Below, piece by piece: positions 1-7,846 of a stretch of DNA of 64,000 nucleotides. A program made the position numbers and the translations under genes. Under the pieces are notes generated by a model. The model was not told the origin of the DNA. It made no database searches and was given only the letters and a program-made list of their open reading frames with translations. Source of the DNA: CAMFLJ01 sp965279255 (lineage in GTDB: Bacteria; Actinomycetota; Acidimicrobiia; Acidimicrobiales; Acidimicrobilacustridaceae); assembly GCA_965279255.1 (NCBI GenBank), contig OZ257146.1:372001-436000 (forward strand). Direction: 5' to 3'. How positions within the stretch are numbered: the stretch's first letter is position 1; every line of letters starts with the position of its first letter.

Positions 1-53
1 GTCTGACCCGACGATCGGGTGCACGGACCCCGCAGAGCTGAGAAGCTCCGTCG

Positions 54-278
54 ATGAGCACCGACCGAGAGCTCGCCCGGCTCGCGCTCAGCCTGGTGGA
101 GGGCACCGTCCGCGGCGACATGGCGGCCGACGAGCTGCTGGCCGAGGGCTTCGGCGACGTCGACGAGGCCGCCCGGGCCCACGCCTACCTGTCCGGGTTC
201 GTCATCGAGGTCCTGGCCGAGGCCCGCCACGAGACGCCGGGCGAGACCTGTGCCCTGATCCGCCGGCTCCTGGCCTGA
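54..278 (+). CDS. hypothetical small protein (74 aa)
   Basis: This short acidic protein has no motif I recognise and no signal peptide or membrane segment. Its composition (Ala/Glu/Leu-rich, helical) suits a small soluble helical protein. It is convergent with the cyclopropane synthase gene that ends 51 bases downstream. The Shine-Dalgarno sequence before the ATG is weak. It could be real or a chance reading frame in GC-rich DNA; the absence of a better frame here favours real. Confidence 0.5.
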   Translation: MSTDRELARLALSLVEGTVRGDMAADELLAEGFGDVDEAARAHAYLSGFVIEVLAEARHETPGETCALIRRLLA

Positions 279-329
279 GGCGACTGCGGGACCGACCCGG
301 CCACCGCCGACACGGCGACGGCGAGGACC

Positions 330-1619
330 TCAGCCGACGTTGATCGAGCGACCGGCCCGGTCGGTGGCGGTGACCGCCGGTGCCTCGTGCGGGCGCCAGG
401 CCGGTCGGGCCAGAGCCACCTGCACGACGCTGATGGCCCGCTCGTCGAAGGCGGCCTCGCAGTAGCAGAGGTAGAAGTCCCACATCCGAACGAAGCGCTC
501 GTCGAGGCCCATGGCGTCGAGGGCGTGCTCGTCGTCGTGGAGGTTGGCCCGCCACCGGCGGAGGGTCTCGCCGTAGTGGAGGCCGTAGTCGTCGACGGCG
601 GTGACGGTGAGGTCGGTGACCCGGCTGATCGACCGCACGATGGCCTCCATCGAGGGGAGGCAGCCGCCGGGGAAGATGAACGCCTTGATGAAGTCCTGGG
701 TGTTCTTCGCCCGCTCGTAGCGCTGGGGCTCGATCACGATGGCCTGCAGCGCCATGAGCCCGTCGGGGCGCAGGAGGCGGCGGCAGTGGCCGAAGAAGGT
801 GTCGTGCTCGCGCCAGTCGACGGCCTCGATCATCTCGATGGAGGCGAGCTTGTCGTAGGTGCCGGTGAGGTCGCGGTAGTCGTCGTGCAGCACGGTGATG
901 CGGTCCGAGAGGCCTTCGCGGGCCACCCGCTCGGTGGCGTAGGCGTGCTGCTCGGCCGAGATCGTCGTGGTGGTGACCCGGGCGCCGTAGTGGCGGGCGG
1001 CGTGCACGGCGAAGCCGCCCCACCCGGTGCCGATCTCGACGACCCGCTCGTCGGGGCGCAGGTCGAGCAGGCGGCACAGCCGGTCGAGCTTCTCCTTGGA
1101 GGCGTCCTCGAGGGGCGCGTCCCAGGTTGGGAAGACGGCGGCCGAGTACATCATCGTGGGGTCGAGGAAGTGCTCGAAGAAGTCGTTGCCGAGGTCGTAG
1201 TGCGCCCGGATGTTGGTGCGGTCGCGGTGCTTGTCCTGGCGGCGGAGGCGGCGCACAGCGTCGCTGGCCGGTCCGGTGACCCGCTGGATGGAGGACCGCT
1301 GCCGGTCGGTGCGGCGGGTGGCCCGGCTGAGGATGCGCAGCACGGCGGTGAGGTCGTCGGTCTCCCACATGCCCTCGAAGTAGGCCTGCCCGAGCCCGGC
1401 GCTCCCGCCGGTGGCGACCAGGCGCCACGCCCGCGGGTCGCGCACGATCATCTGGCCGCGCAGCGCGGGCCGTCCGAGCTCGTCGGGGCCGTCGTCGCCG
1501 AAGCGGTGGGTCCGGTCGGGCTCGACGATGTCGAGGCGGTCGACCACGAACCGGCGGGCCAGCTCGAGGACGATCAGCCGGGCCGCCCGGTCGATCGTGT
1601 CGTCGTGTCGCGGCGTCAT
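330..1619 (-). CDS. cyclopropane-fatty-acyl-phospholipid synthase family methyltransferase
   Basis: This 429-residue protein would transfer a methylene or methyl group from S-adenosylmethionine to the double bond of unsaturated fatty acyl chains in membrane phospholipids. The S-adenosylmethionine loop VEIGTGWGG lies near residues 194-202. The family segment AHYDLGNDFF is at 139-148, and the length is normal for the family. The ATG overlaps the stop of the upstream DUF1365 gene (ATGA), so the two are surely cotranscribed. In other bacteria this gene, DUF1365 and an FAD amine oxidase form a set induced by light or singlet oxygen, and some members make methylated or furan fatty acids. The exact product (cyclopropane, methyl-branched or furan precursor) cannot be read from the sequence. 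Confidence 0.9.
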   Translation of the reverse strand: MTPRHDDTIDRAARLIVLELARRFVVDRLDIVEPDRTHRFGDDGPDELGRPALRGQMIVRDPRAWRLVATGGSAGLGQAYFEGMWETDDLTAVLRILSRATRRTDRQRSSIQRVTGPASDAVRRLRRQDKHRDRTNIRAHYDLGNDFFEHFLDPTMMYSAAVFPTWDAPLEDASKEKLDRLCRLLDLRPDERVVEIGTGWGGFAVHAARHYGARVTTTTISAEQHAYATERVAREGLSDRITVLHDDYRDLTGTYDKLASIEMIEAVDWREHDTFFGHCRRLLRPDGLMALQAIVIEPQRYERAKNTQDFIKAFIFPGGCLPSMEAIVRSISRVTDLTVTAVDDYGLHYGETLRRWRANLHDDEHALDAMGLDERFVRMWDFYLCYCEAAFDERAISVVQVALARPAWRPHEAPAVTATDRAGRSINVG

Positions 1620-2509
1620 GGACGGTCCACCTTCCCTCGGGAGCCGGCGACGATGACGGGGCGGTCGGGGCCGGTGCGGTCGGGGTGCGTGAAGAACGGT
1701 ACGCGCTTGGCGGCCAGCGCGACGGCGTGGGCGTGGATCCCGAGCCAGACCTTGTAGGTGGCAAACGGATGGTCGAGCAGCCGCCGGACCATGAACGACC
1801 TGGTCAACGGCTCGCGTCGCAGGGCGAGGTCCGCGTCGAAGACCTTCGCCGGCTCACCATCGGGGCCGTCCTGGAAGGTCTCGAGCCGCAGCCACAGGCG
1901 CGGCCCCGGCGAGGTGCACGTGAGCCGGTAGGTCTGGTCCATCGGCATGAACGGCGACACGTGGAGCGCCTTGGGCATCTCGGCGTGGAGCCGGCCACGC
2001 TCGTCGACGTGGCCGACGGCGACCGGCCCGGGCGCGGCTGCGGGGTCGGCGCCGGGCCGGGCGTCGACGACGTAGCAGTGGCGCTCGTGCCACGGCGTGC
2101 TGGTGACCTCGAGCACCACGACCTCCATGGCCGGGCGCTCGTCGGCCTCGCTGCCGGGAGCGAGGCAGTAGTGCACCGTGATCGGGTTGAAGACGTAGCC
2201 CTCGGTGCGGACCTGGGTGAGGGTGCGCACGGGGCCGAGCGGTCGCTGACCGGTGCGGGCCTCGACGAGGTCGCGCACCGACGTGGCCAGCGGGGTCGAG
2301 GGGTCGCCGTCGAGGTAGTCGGCGCGCCGGTAGTCGACCGGCCACCAGCGTTCGGGCCCGAGGGCACCGCCCCGGCGACGGGGGCCGTCGGCCCGGTCGA
2401 GCTCGTCGTGGTCGAGCAGCACCAGGTACAGCGAGGACCGCAGCGTGTGGAGCTTCGGCGCGTGGCGTCGGTGGCGCGTGGCGCCGGTGTAGATGGCCCC
2501 TGCGGTCAC
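1616..2509 (-). CDS. DUF1365 family protein
   Basis: This protein of about 297 residues belongs to the DUF1365 family. The recognisable features are the N-terminal R-H-x-R-H-x-P element, the FNPITVHYC segment and HVSPFMPMDQTY. The biochemical activity of the family is unknown, but it almost always sits beside a cyclopropane synthase and an FAD oxidoreductase, as here. I place the start at the GTG at 2509 because it makes a GTGA overlap with the amine oxidase stop. An ATG eight codons upstream (2533) is the alternative. It probably acts with its neighbours on membrane fatty acids. Confidence 0.85.
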   Translation of the reverse strand: MTAGAIYTGATRHRRHAPKLHTLRSSLYLVLLDHDELDRADGPRRRGGALGPERWWPVDYRRADYLDGDPSTPLATSVRDLVEARTGQRPLGPVRTLTQVRTEGYVFNPITVHYCLAPGSEADERPAMEVVVLEVTSTPWHERHCYVVDARPGADPAAAPGPVAVGHVDERGRLHAEMPKALHVSPFMPMDQTYRLTCTSPGPRLWLRLETFQDGPDGEPAKVFDADLALRREPLTRSFMVRRLLDHPFATYKVWLGIHAHAVALAAKRVPFFTHPDRTGPDRPVIVAGSRGKVDRP

Positions 2510-3789
2510 AGCCCGGTGCCGAAGTGGCGGCACACGTCGAGCGCCGAGACCACGCCGTCCTCGTGGAAGCCGTAGCCCCAGTAGGCGCCGGCGAAGAACG
2601 TGCCCCGGTCGCCCTGGATCTCCGGACGTCGGCGCTGGGCGGCCATGGCCGGGCCGTCGAAGACCGGGTGGTCGTACTCGAACTCGGCGAGCACGGTGGA
2701 GCGGTCGATCTCGTCGGCCCGGTTGAGGGTGACGAGGAAGTCGTGGTCCGACTCGATGCGCTGGAGGTTGTTCATCCAGTACGTCAGTGTGGCCTCTCGG
2801 CCCGAGCCGACGCCGAGGTGGTAGTTCCAGCTGGCCCGAGCACGCGGCTCACGGGGGAGCAGGCGGCCGTCGGTGTGCAGGGTGGCGACGTTCGGCTGGT
2901 ACCGGATGGCGCCGAGGATGTCGCGCTCGGCGGGGGTCGGGTCACCGAGCAGCTCGAGGCTCTGGTCGGAGTGGCCGGCGAGGATCACGGCGTCGAAGGT
3001 CTCGGGGCCGTGGGCGGCGGTCACGACCTCGACGGCGGTGCCGAGCGGGCGATCGGCGTCGACGGTGCGCACGACCTTGGTGACCGGCGAGTTGATGCGC
3101 ACCGGCTTCGACAGGCGGGCGGTGAGGGCCTTCACGTACTGCTGCGAGCCGCCCTTGACCGTGCGCCACTGGGAGATGCCGGCCAGCTCGAGCAGGCCGT
3201 GGTTGTCCATGAACCGGCAGTAGGCGGCGGCGGGGAACTCGAGGAACGTCTCGGGGTCGGCCGACCAGATCGAGGCGCCGAGGGGGACGAGGAAGTCGTC
3301 GGTGAAGCGCTGCGAGTAGCCGCCCTGCTCGATGAAGTCGGCGAGCGACACGGCCTCGTCACCACCCTCGGCGACCAGGCGCCGGGCCCGGCGGTTGAAG
3401 CGCAGGATGTCGATCAGCATGCGGGTGAACGACGGCTTCAGCAGGTTGGAGCGCTGGGCGTAGAGGGTGTTGAGGTTGGTGCCCCGGTACTCCATGCCGG
3501 TGAGCTCGCTGCTCACCGAGAAGCTCATCTCGCTGGGCTGGCTGGCGACGTCGAGGCGCTCGAGCAGCTTGATGAAGTTCGGGTAGTTGCGGTCGTTGAA
3601 GACGATGAACCCGGTGTCGACGGCGTGGTGCTGGACCGTACCGTCGGCGCCGGGCAGTTCGACGTCGACGGTGTTGGTGTGGCCACCGACCCAGGAGCCG
3701 GCCTCGAAGACGGTCACGTCGTGGTCCGGGTCGAGCAGGTGGGCACAGACGAGCCCCGAGATCCCGGTTCCGACGATGGCGATCCGCAT
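2506..3789 (-). CDS. FAD-dependent amine oxidase-fold oxidoreductase
   Basis: This 427-residue flavoprotein has an N-terminal dinucleotide-binding motif G-T-G-I-S-G at residues 7-12, followed by the FEAGSWVGGHTNT segment typical of the NAD(P)/FAD-binding amine oxidoreductases that pair with DUF1365 and cyclopropane synthase. The C-terminal G-Y-G-F-H-E-D-G block fits the second FAD contact. A strong Shine-Dalgarno (AGGAGG) precedes the ATG. It heads the three-gene run with DUF1365 and the synthase. The substrate is unknown; a role in oxidising modified fatty acyl chains is inferred from context. Confidence 0.85.
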   Translation of the reverse strand: MRIAIVGTGISGLVCAHLLDPDHDVTVFEAGSWVGGHTNTVDVELPGADGTVQHHAVDTGFIVFNDRNYPNFIKLLERLDVASQPSEMSFSVSSELTGMEYRGTNLNTLYAQRSNLLKPSFTRMLIDILRFNRRARRLVAEGGDEAVSLADFIEQGGYSQRFTDDFLVPLGASIWSADPETFLEFPAAAYCRFMDNHGLLELAGISQWRTVKGGSQQYVKALTARLSKPVRINSPVTKVVRTVDADRPLGTAVEVVTAAHGPETFDAVILAGHSDQSLELLGDPTPAERDILGAIRYQPNVATLHTDGRLLPREPRARASWNYHLGVGSGREATLTYWMNNLQRIESDHDFLVTLNRADEIDRSTVLAEFEYDHPVFDGPAMAAQRRRPEIQGDRGTFFAGAYWGYGFHEDGVVSALDVCRHFGTGL

Positions 3790-3891
3790 CGAGCCTCCTG
3801 TGTGGTGCCGACGGGATCGCCGGACGGGGGGATGTAGGGGGTTTGAACGCCTTTAGTGCTGATTCATTCCCCGAGGGTGGCTATGTCATGA
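3790..3891 (-). promoter_or_regulatory. probable promoter/leader of the amine oxidase-DUF1365-CFA operon
   Basis: This 102-base gap separates the SDR stop from the amine oxidase start and is clearly more AT-rich than its surroundings between about 3840 and 3880. The 12-mer TTTAGTGCTGAT at 3852-3863 resembles the near-palindrome at 5826-5837 upstream of the B12-binding regulator (10 of 12 positions). A regulatory role is inferred. Confidence 0.4.
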
Positions 3892-4914
3892 CTACGAGGC
3901 CGGCCCTCCTGGCGGATCACCCGCATCGGTTCTCTCGGTGGGCGCGGTTGCTCGCTGCTCGCACCAGGCCCAGAGCTTCGCCCGTTCGCCGGGAGGCGTG
4001 TGGGTCCACGGCACCTTGGTGGAGTTGCGGCGGCGGCGGTCGAGCCAGAAGCCACCACTGGCCCCGAGCTCGGCGGCGGGGGCGGCGGCCATCCAGACCA
4101 GGGTGTCGGCCCCCTCGTCGGGGCTGCGCAGGACCGGTCGGGTCAACTTGTGGAACGTGGGCAGGCTGTCGACGACGCCGGGCGTGTCGGCCCACCCCGG
4201 GTGCAGGGCGTGGAAGGCCACCGAGGCCGGGCCCCGTCGGGCCCACTCGGCGGTGAGCTCGACCTGGGCCCGCTTGGCCCGGGCGTAGGCCCGCACGCCG
4301 TCGTAGTCGTCGGGCCCCATCTCCAGGTCGTCGACGTCGAGCCGCTCGGCGTACATGCCGCCCGACGCCATGGTGAGCACCCGCCCGGCATCGGCGGCCT
4401 CCAGCTGCGGGACGAGCAGCGTGGTGAGCAGGAACGGCCCCACGACCTGGGCGGCCACCGTGGTCTCGATGCCCTGGGGCGACGTGGAGCGGGTGCGGGT
4501 GAGCGCCCCGGCGTTGTGCACCAGCACGTCGACCTGGTCGTGGGCCGCGGCGACCTCGGCGGCGAGGCGGCGCACGTCGTCGAGGTCGGAGAGGTCGGCC
4601 ACGCTCGTGGTGACCTGCCCGCCCGCGCCCCGGACCGCGGCCGACACGTCGCGCACCTTGTCGGGGCTGCGGCCGACCAGGTGGAGGTGGGCACCGAGCG
4701 CGGCGAGCTGCTCGGCCGCAGCGAGGCCGAGGCCCGAGGTGAACCCGGTGAGCACGATCACCCGGCCGTCGAGGCGGGGGAGGGGGGTGGCGTCCCACCG
4801 GTAGAGGTGGCGGCGGGCGAGGTAGCCGAGTCGGCTCCAGCTCGGGGCCACCGCGAGCTCCATGGCGGCATCGACGAAGCCGGCGAAGGGGACGGGGTCG
4901 GGAGGGGTCCCCAC
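3892..4914 (-). CDS. short-chain dehydrogenase/reductase (DHRS12-like)
   Basis: This 340-residue SDR has the cofactor motif TGFTSGLG at residues 56-63, N-A-G at 134-136, the catalytic serine region S-G-G near 184 and the Y-x-x-x-K pair (Tyr210/Lys214). An N-terminal extension of about 45 residues precedes the Rossmann fold, as in DHRS12-like proteins. It starts two bases after the stop of the B12-binding regulator gene, so both are likely on one transcript. The substrate is unknown; a lipid or aldehyde carbonyl is plausible given the neighbours. Confidence 0.8.
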   Translation of the reverse strand: MGTPPDPVPFAGFVDAAMELAVAPSWSRLGYLARRHLYRWDATPLPRLDGRVIVLTGFTSGLGLAAAEQLAALGAHLHLVGRSPDKVRDVSAAVRGAGGQVTTSVADLSDLDDVRRLAAEVAAAHDQVDVLVHNAGALTRTRSTSPQGIETTVAAQVVGPFLLTTLLVPQLEAADAGRVLTMASGGMYAERLDVDDLEMGPDDYDGVRAYARAKRAQVELTAEWARRGPASVAFHALHPGWADTPGVVDSLPTFHKLTRPVLRSPDEGADTLVWMAAAPAAELGASGGFWLDRRRRNSTKVPWTHTPPGERAKLWAWCEQRATAPTERTDAGDPPGGPAS

Positions 4915-4916
4915 CG

Positions 4917-5786
4917 TCAGGAGGCCCGGAGCCGGGCACCGGCCAGGCGGCCGAACACCTCGATGAGCTCCGGCGCGCTGGAGGTGACCTCGTCGGCCCC
5001 GAGGGCCTTGCCCGCGGCCTCGTCGGGGACGCCCTGCCCGCCGAGCACGACCGGGCAGCCGAGGTCGCGGTGCACGGCCTCGATGGCCTCGATGATGCTG
5101 GCCTCGTTGTCGCTGCTGGTGGCGCTGATGCCGATGCCCACGAGGCGGTCGGCGCCTGTCCCCGCGTCGACGAACGACGAGGCCGGGCTGTCGGCTCCGA
5201 GGTCGATCACCGAGAACCCGGCCCCGCGGAGCAGGTCCGCGGCGAGGGCGACGGGCACGCCGTGGTGGTCACCCGGAGGGGCGCCGACGACGACGGTGCC
5301 GCGCTTGCGGCCCCGCCGGGAGAAGCGGGGACCGAGCCGGCCGATGAGACGGAGCATGACCACCGACGCGCGGTGCTCCTGGGCGACCGACACCCGGCCG
5401 GCGGCCCAGTCGTCGCCGATGCGGGCCATGGCCGGTGAGAGGACCTCGAGGTAGACCTCCTCGGGGTCGACCCCGGCGGTGAGCGCGTTCTCGATGATCG
5501 CCCAGGACCCGGCCTCGTCGCCGGCGAGGAGCCGGTCCTCGAGGCGCAGGTGGTAGTCGCTGCGGCGACGCCGGCCCTTCCCCGGGCCGCCTGCCGGAGG
5601 TCCGCCCACGGCCGCCGCGCCGGCCTCGCCGGAGCGCATGGCCTCGACGTCGGATGCCGCCACCCGCCACTCCGATCCCTGCTTGGTCGCGGGAAGCCGA
5701 CCGGTCCGGACGTACCGGTAGGCGGTCATGTAGTGGACGCCGAGGCGTTCGGCGGCCTCGGTCAGCGTGATGGTCTCGTTGGGCAC
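4917..5786 (-). CDS. CarH/LitR-like B12-binding transcriptional regulator
   Basis: This 289-residue protein combines an N-terminal excisionase/MerR-like helix-turn-helix (about residues 5-50), a Gly/Pro linker (51-72), a cobalamin-binding four-helix cap (about 78-155) and a Rossmann B12-binding domain (163-285). The cap carries the W-x9-EH signature of adenosylcobalamin photoreceptors (Trp127, Glu137, His138). The lower-ligand motif is D-H-H-G-V-P at 173-178, with His175 as the likely ligand. In CarH/LitR, B12 binding drives tetramerisation and repression, and light releases DNA. Two deviations stand out: alanine follows the Trp where Thermus CarH has its upper-face histidine, and the final Gly of E/D-x-H-x-x-G is Pro. 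The GTG at 5786 is chosen because GAGG lies just upstream; longer frames run into the divergent gene's promoter. Confidence 0.85.
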   Translation of the reverse strand: MPNETITLTEAAERLGVHYMTAYRYVRTGRLPATKQGSEWRVAASDVEAMRSGEAGAAAVGGPPAGGPGKGRRRRSDYHLRLEDRLLAGDEAGSWAIIENALTAGVDPEEVYLEVLSPAMARIGDDWAAGRVSVAQEHRASVVMLRLIGRLGPRFSRRGRKRGTVVVGAPPGDHHGVPVALAADLLRGAGFSVIDLGADSPASSFVDAGTGADRLVGIGISATSSDNEASIIEAIEAVHRDLGCPVVLGGQGVPDEAAGKALGADEVTSSAPELIEVFGRLAGARLRAS

Positions 5787-5825
5787 GGCACCTCGAGAAC
5801 CGCTCGGGGCCGGAACGACCGGCCA

Positions 5826-5837
5826 TTCAGCACTGAA
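5826..5837. promoter_or_regulatory. candidate operator between the B12 regulator and the HEPN gene
   Basis: TTCAGCACTGAA is a near-palindrome (TTCAG, two bases, CTGAA) lying 40 bases upstream of the regulator start and about 107 bases upstream of the divergent gene. It is AT-rich against its surroundings. A related 12-mer occurs at 3852-3863 in the amine oxidase promoter. Autoregulation is inferred. Confidence 0.35.
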
Positions 5838-5928
5838 CGTACTCGACCGGGGTGCGCGATCGGTGGGTCGGAGATCGGTTTCCCGCGGTCGGCGGGCGGG
5901 TGGTCCCGTCGGACCCGACCGGCACCGG

Positions 5929-5934
5929 TACGGT
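5929..5934 (+). promoter_or_regulatory. -10 element of the HEPN gene (leaderless type)
   Basis: TACGGT fits the actinobacterial -10 consensus TANNNT and ends nine bases before the ATG at 5944. No Shine-Dalgarno sequence is present, so transcription may start at or next to the start codon. Confidence 0.5.
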
Positions 5935-5943
5935 GGCCTCCGC

Positions 5944-6867
5944 ATGTCCACCAGCTTCCGACCCCAGGTGGCCGCCGCCTTCGAGGTCCTGGCGGAGGGC
6001 CTCGCCCCGTTCGTCGACGCCCGCATGTCCGCGCTCGACCCTGGCGAGGACTGGATCCTCATGGCGGCGAGCAAGCTCGGGAAGCGCCGTGACGTGCTCG
6101 TCTCGCTCGTCGACCCGCACTTCCAGCTCGAGGTGATCAACCGATGGTGGGGCCCGGCGTTCTCGCCGGTGCTGCCCGAGTCGATGCGGCCCGTGATCAC
6201 CGACCTGCGCACCGCCCGCAACCACTGGGCCCATCCCGACGCCGATCACCCCTTCGACCGCGTCTACGCCCTCAACGTCCACAAGTGGGCCGAGGAGCTG
6301 CTGCGGGCGATCGGCGCCCCCGAGGCCGACCAGATCGGTGACCTGGCCGAGGCCGTGCGGTGGGAGTCGCTCCAGGAGACCGCACGGGAGTCGGGCCAGC
6401 CCGAGGCCGAGGTGCTGTTCGAGGAGCTCGTGCGCCTGGAGTCCGAGCAGGCGTCGCTCAGCACCCAGCTCGCCGAGGCCCGCGATGCCGCCACCACCGC
6501 GGCCGGCCGTTCGCGTGCGGTGTCCCGCCAGCTGGCCGAGCTCCAGGCCCAGTACGCGGCGGTGGCCGGACTGCGCGACGACTACCTCGCCCTCCAGGCC
6601 CAGCTCGACACCGAGCGGTCGGTCCGGGAGGCCGACGAGCGCGACACCGGCGAGCTGCGCCAGCGCCTCGAGCGCACGGCCGAGTCGTCGCAGCGCCTGG
6701 CCGCCGAGGCCGAGGTGCTCCGCGTCGAGCTCGAGCGCACCCGCGAGCAGATGCGCGAGCTCGACCCCGTCGACACCGAGATCGGTCGTCGATGGATCTG
6801 GCTGGTCACCGCGATGATCGTGGTGCTGGGTGTGCTGATCGCCCTGATCGGCTACACCCCGCGCTGA
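5944..6867 (+). CDS. Swt1-type HEPN domain protein with coiled coil and C-terminal membrane anchor
   Basis: This 307-residue protein has an N-terminal helical domain whose segment around residues 87-97 (L-R-T-A-R-N-H-W-A-H) matches the HEPN R-x4-H motif (Arg92/His97) in the form seen in Swt1-family HEPN proteins. HEPN domains are often metal-independent RNases or RNA-binding modules. Residues about 140-275 form a long charged coiled coil rich in Glu/Arg/Leu heptads. One hydrophobic helix (about 284-303) ends the protein, so it should be a tail-anchored protein with the HEPN domain in the cytoplasm. It is divergent from the B12 regulator. The function is unknown; RNA cleavage or a stress/defence role is only a possibility. 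Confidence 0.75.
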   Translation: MSTSFRPQVAAAFEVLAEGLAPFVDARMSALDPGEDWILMAASKLGKRRDVLVSLVDPHFQLEVINRWWGPAFSPVLPESMRPVITDLRTARNHWAHPDADHPFDRVYALNVHKWAEELLRAIGAPEADQIGDLAEAVRWESLQETARESGQPEAEVLFEELVRLESEQASLSTQLAEARDAATTAAGRSRAVSRQLAELQAQYAAVAGLRDDYLALQAQLDTERSVREADERDTGELRQRLERTAESSQRLAAEAEVLRVELERTREQMRELDPVDTEIGRRWIWLVTAMIVVLGVLIALIGYTPR

Positions 6868-6875
6868 GGTCCGGG

Positions 6876-6891
6876 GCCGGGGTGTCCCGGC
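6876..6891. terminator. short hairpin between convergent genes
   Basis: GCCGGG and CCCGGC form a 6-bp stem with a GTGT loop. It lies in the 30-base gap between two convergent stops, so it may terminate both transcripts. There is no T-tract, so support is modest. Confidence 0.4.
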
Positions 6892-6897
6892 TTCGGG

Positions 6898-7785
6898 TCA
6901 GAAGCGGGCGGTGCGCCCCGACATGCGGGACACGAGGGCCGTCTTCTGGGCCAGCTCGTCGTCGTCGAGCACGCCGGCCCGGTGGAGCTCCACGATCGCC
7001 CGCATGAGCGACCGCTCGTCGAGCTGTGCGAGCACGGGCACCTCGACCGGGCGCAGCTTCAGGATGGCCTCGCGAGCGGCTTCCGCGGCCTCGGGCCGCA
7101 GGCCCTTGATGACCATGTCGGTCGCGCTGCGGGTGCTCACGACGAGCACGGCGCTGGTGAGGCGGCGCTGGACCTGGACGTCGCTGATGTCGGCGAGGGG
7201 GACGGTGCGGCGGAGGCCGTTGTGGCGGTCGCGCAGCTCCAGGCGGTCCTTCATCACGACGAGCTGGTCGCCGATGCGGTCGATGTCGGTCGCCAGCACG
7301 GTCGGGCGGAGCTCCATCACGGGCTGCTCGTGCTTCGGCCGCTGAGCGGCGGCCGCGGCGAGCACACCGGTCGTCACACGGGCGGGGCCGCCGGTCGGCA
7401 CGACGACGCCGGGGGGCGGGACGCCCACGGGACGGTCGTCGGAGCCGCGGTGGTCGTGGCGGTCACGCGGGTCGCTGTCGGCCAGAGGCATCGGCCAGGG
7501 CCCGGGGGAGGGGGGTGCGGGGGGTGTGGTCGGAGCGGGTGGTGTCGGCTCGCCGGCGTCGGAGGGCACCGAACCGGTGGCGACGGCGACGGCGACGGGC
7601 GTCAGGTCGAGGGGCTCGTCGACGACCGGAGCCCGTGGGGGGACCGGGAGGCCGAGAGCTCGCGCGGCCGCTTCGCTGCGGAGGGGCGCCAGCACGGCGG
7701 CGTCCTGACGGGACGCGGCGTCACGGGCAGCGACCTGGGCGGCGAGGTGGTCGTCGTCATGGATCGGGTGGGTGATGTCGGCCAC
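6898..7785 (-). CDS. PH-like domain protein with C-terminal SHOCT motif
   Basis: The C-terminal half (about residues 170-255) reads as a bacterial PH-like domain, with alternating strands around RDRLELRDRHNGLRRTVPL. It is followed by a SHOCT-type short helical tail containing L-D-E-R-S and A-G-V-L-D-D-D-E-L. The middle third is a Pro/Asp/Arg-rich disordered linker. No signal peptide or membrane helix is seen. The start is uncertain. I chose the GTG at 7785 (295 aa) because the sequence further upstream reads as non-native Arg/Ser-rich peptide and overlaps the divergent gene. The function is unknown; such PH-SHOCT proteins may sense membranes or oligomerise. Confidence 0.65.
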   Translation of the reverse strand: MADITHPIHDDDHLAAQVAARDAASRQDAAVLAPLRSEAAARALGLPVPPRAPVVDEPLDLTPVAVAVATGSVPSDAGEPTPPAPTTPPAPPSPGPWPMPLADSDPRDRHDHRGSDDRPVGVPPPGVVVPTGGPARVTTGVLAAAAAQRPKHEQPVMELRPTVLATDIDRIGDQLVVMKDRLELRDRHNGLRRTVPLADISDVQVQRRLTSAVLVVSTRSATDMVIKGLRPEAAEAAREAILKLRPVEVPVLAQLDERSLMRAIVELHRAGVLDDDELAQKTALVSRMSGRTARF

Positions 7786-7846
7786 GCTTGTCTCATCGGC
7801 GTCCGAGAGCCGATGATTGAGCGTCGTCTCACCCAGGAGCCTCCCG

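Noticed and set aside
387..1757. Plus-strand frame opposite the cyclopropane synthase gene
   Set aside because: It is antisense to a gene with a clear S-adenosylmethionine motif and has a composition typical of codon-complement translation.
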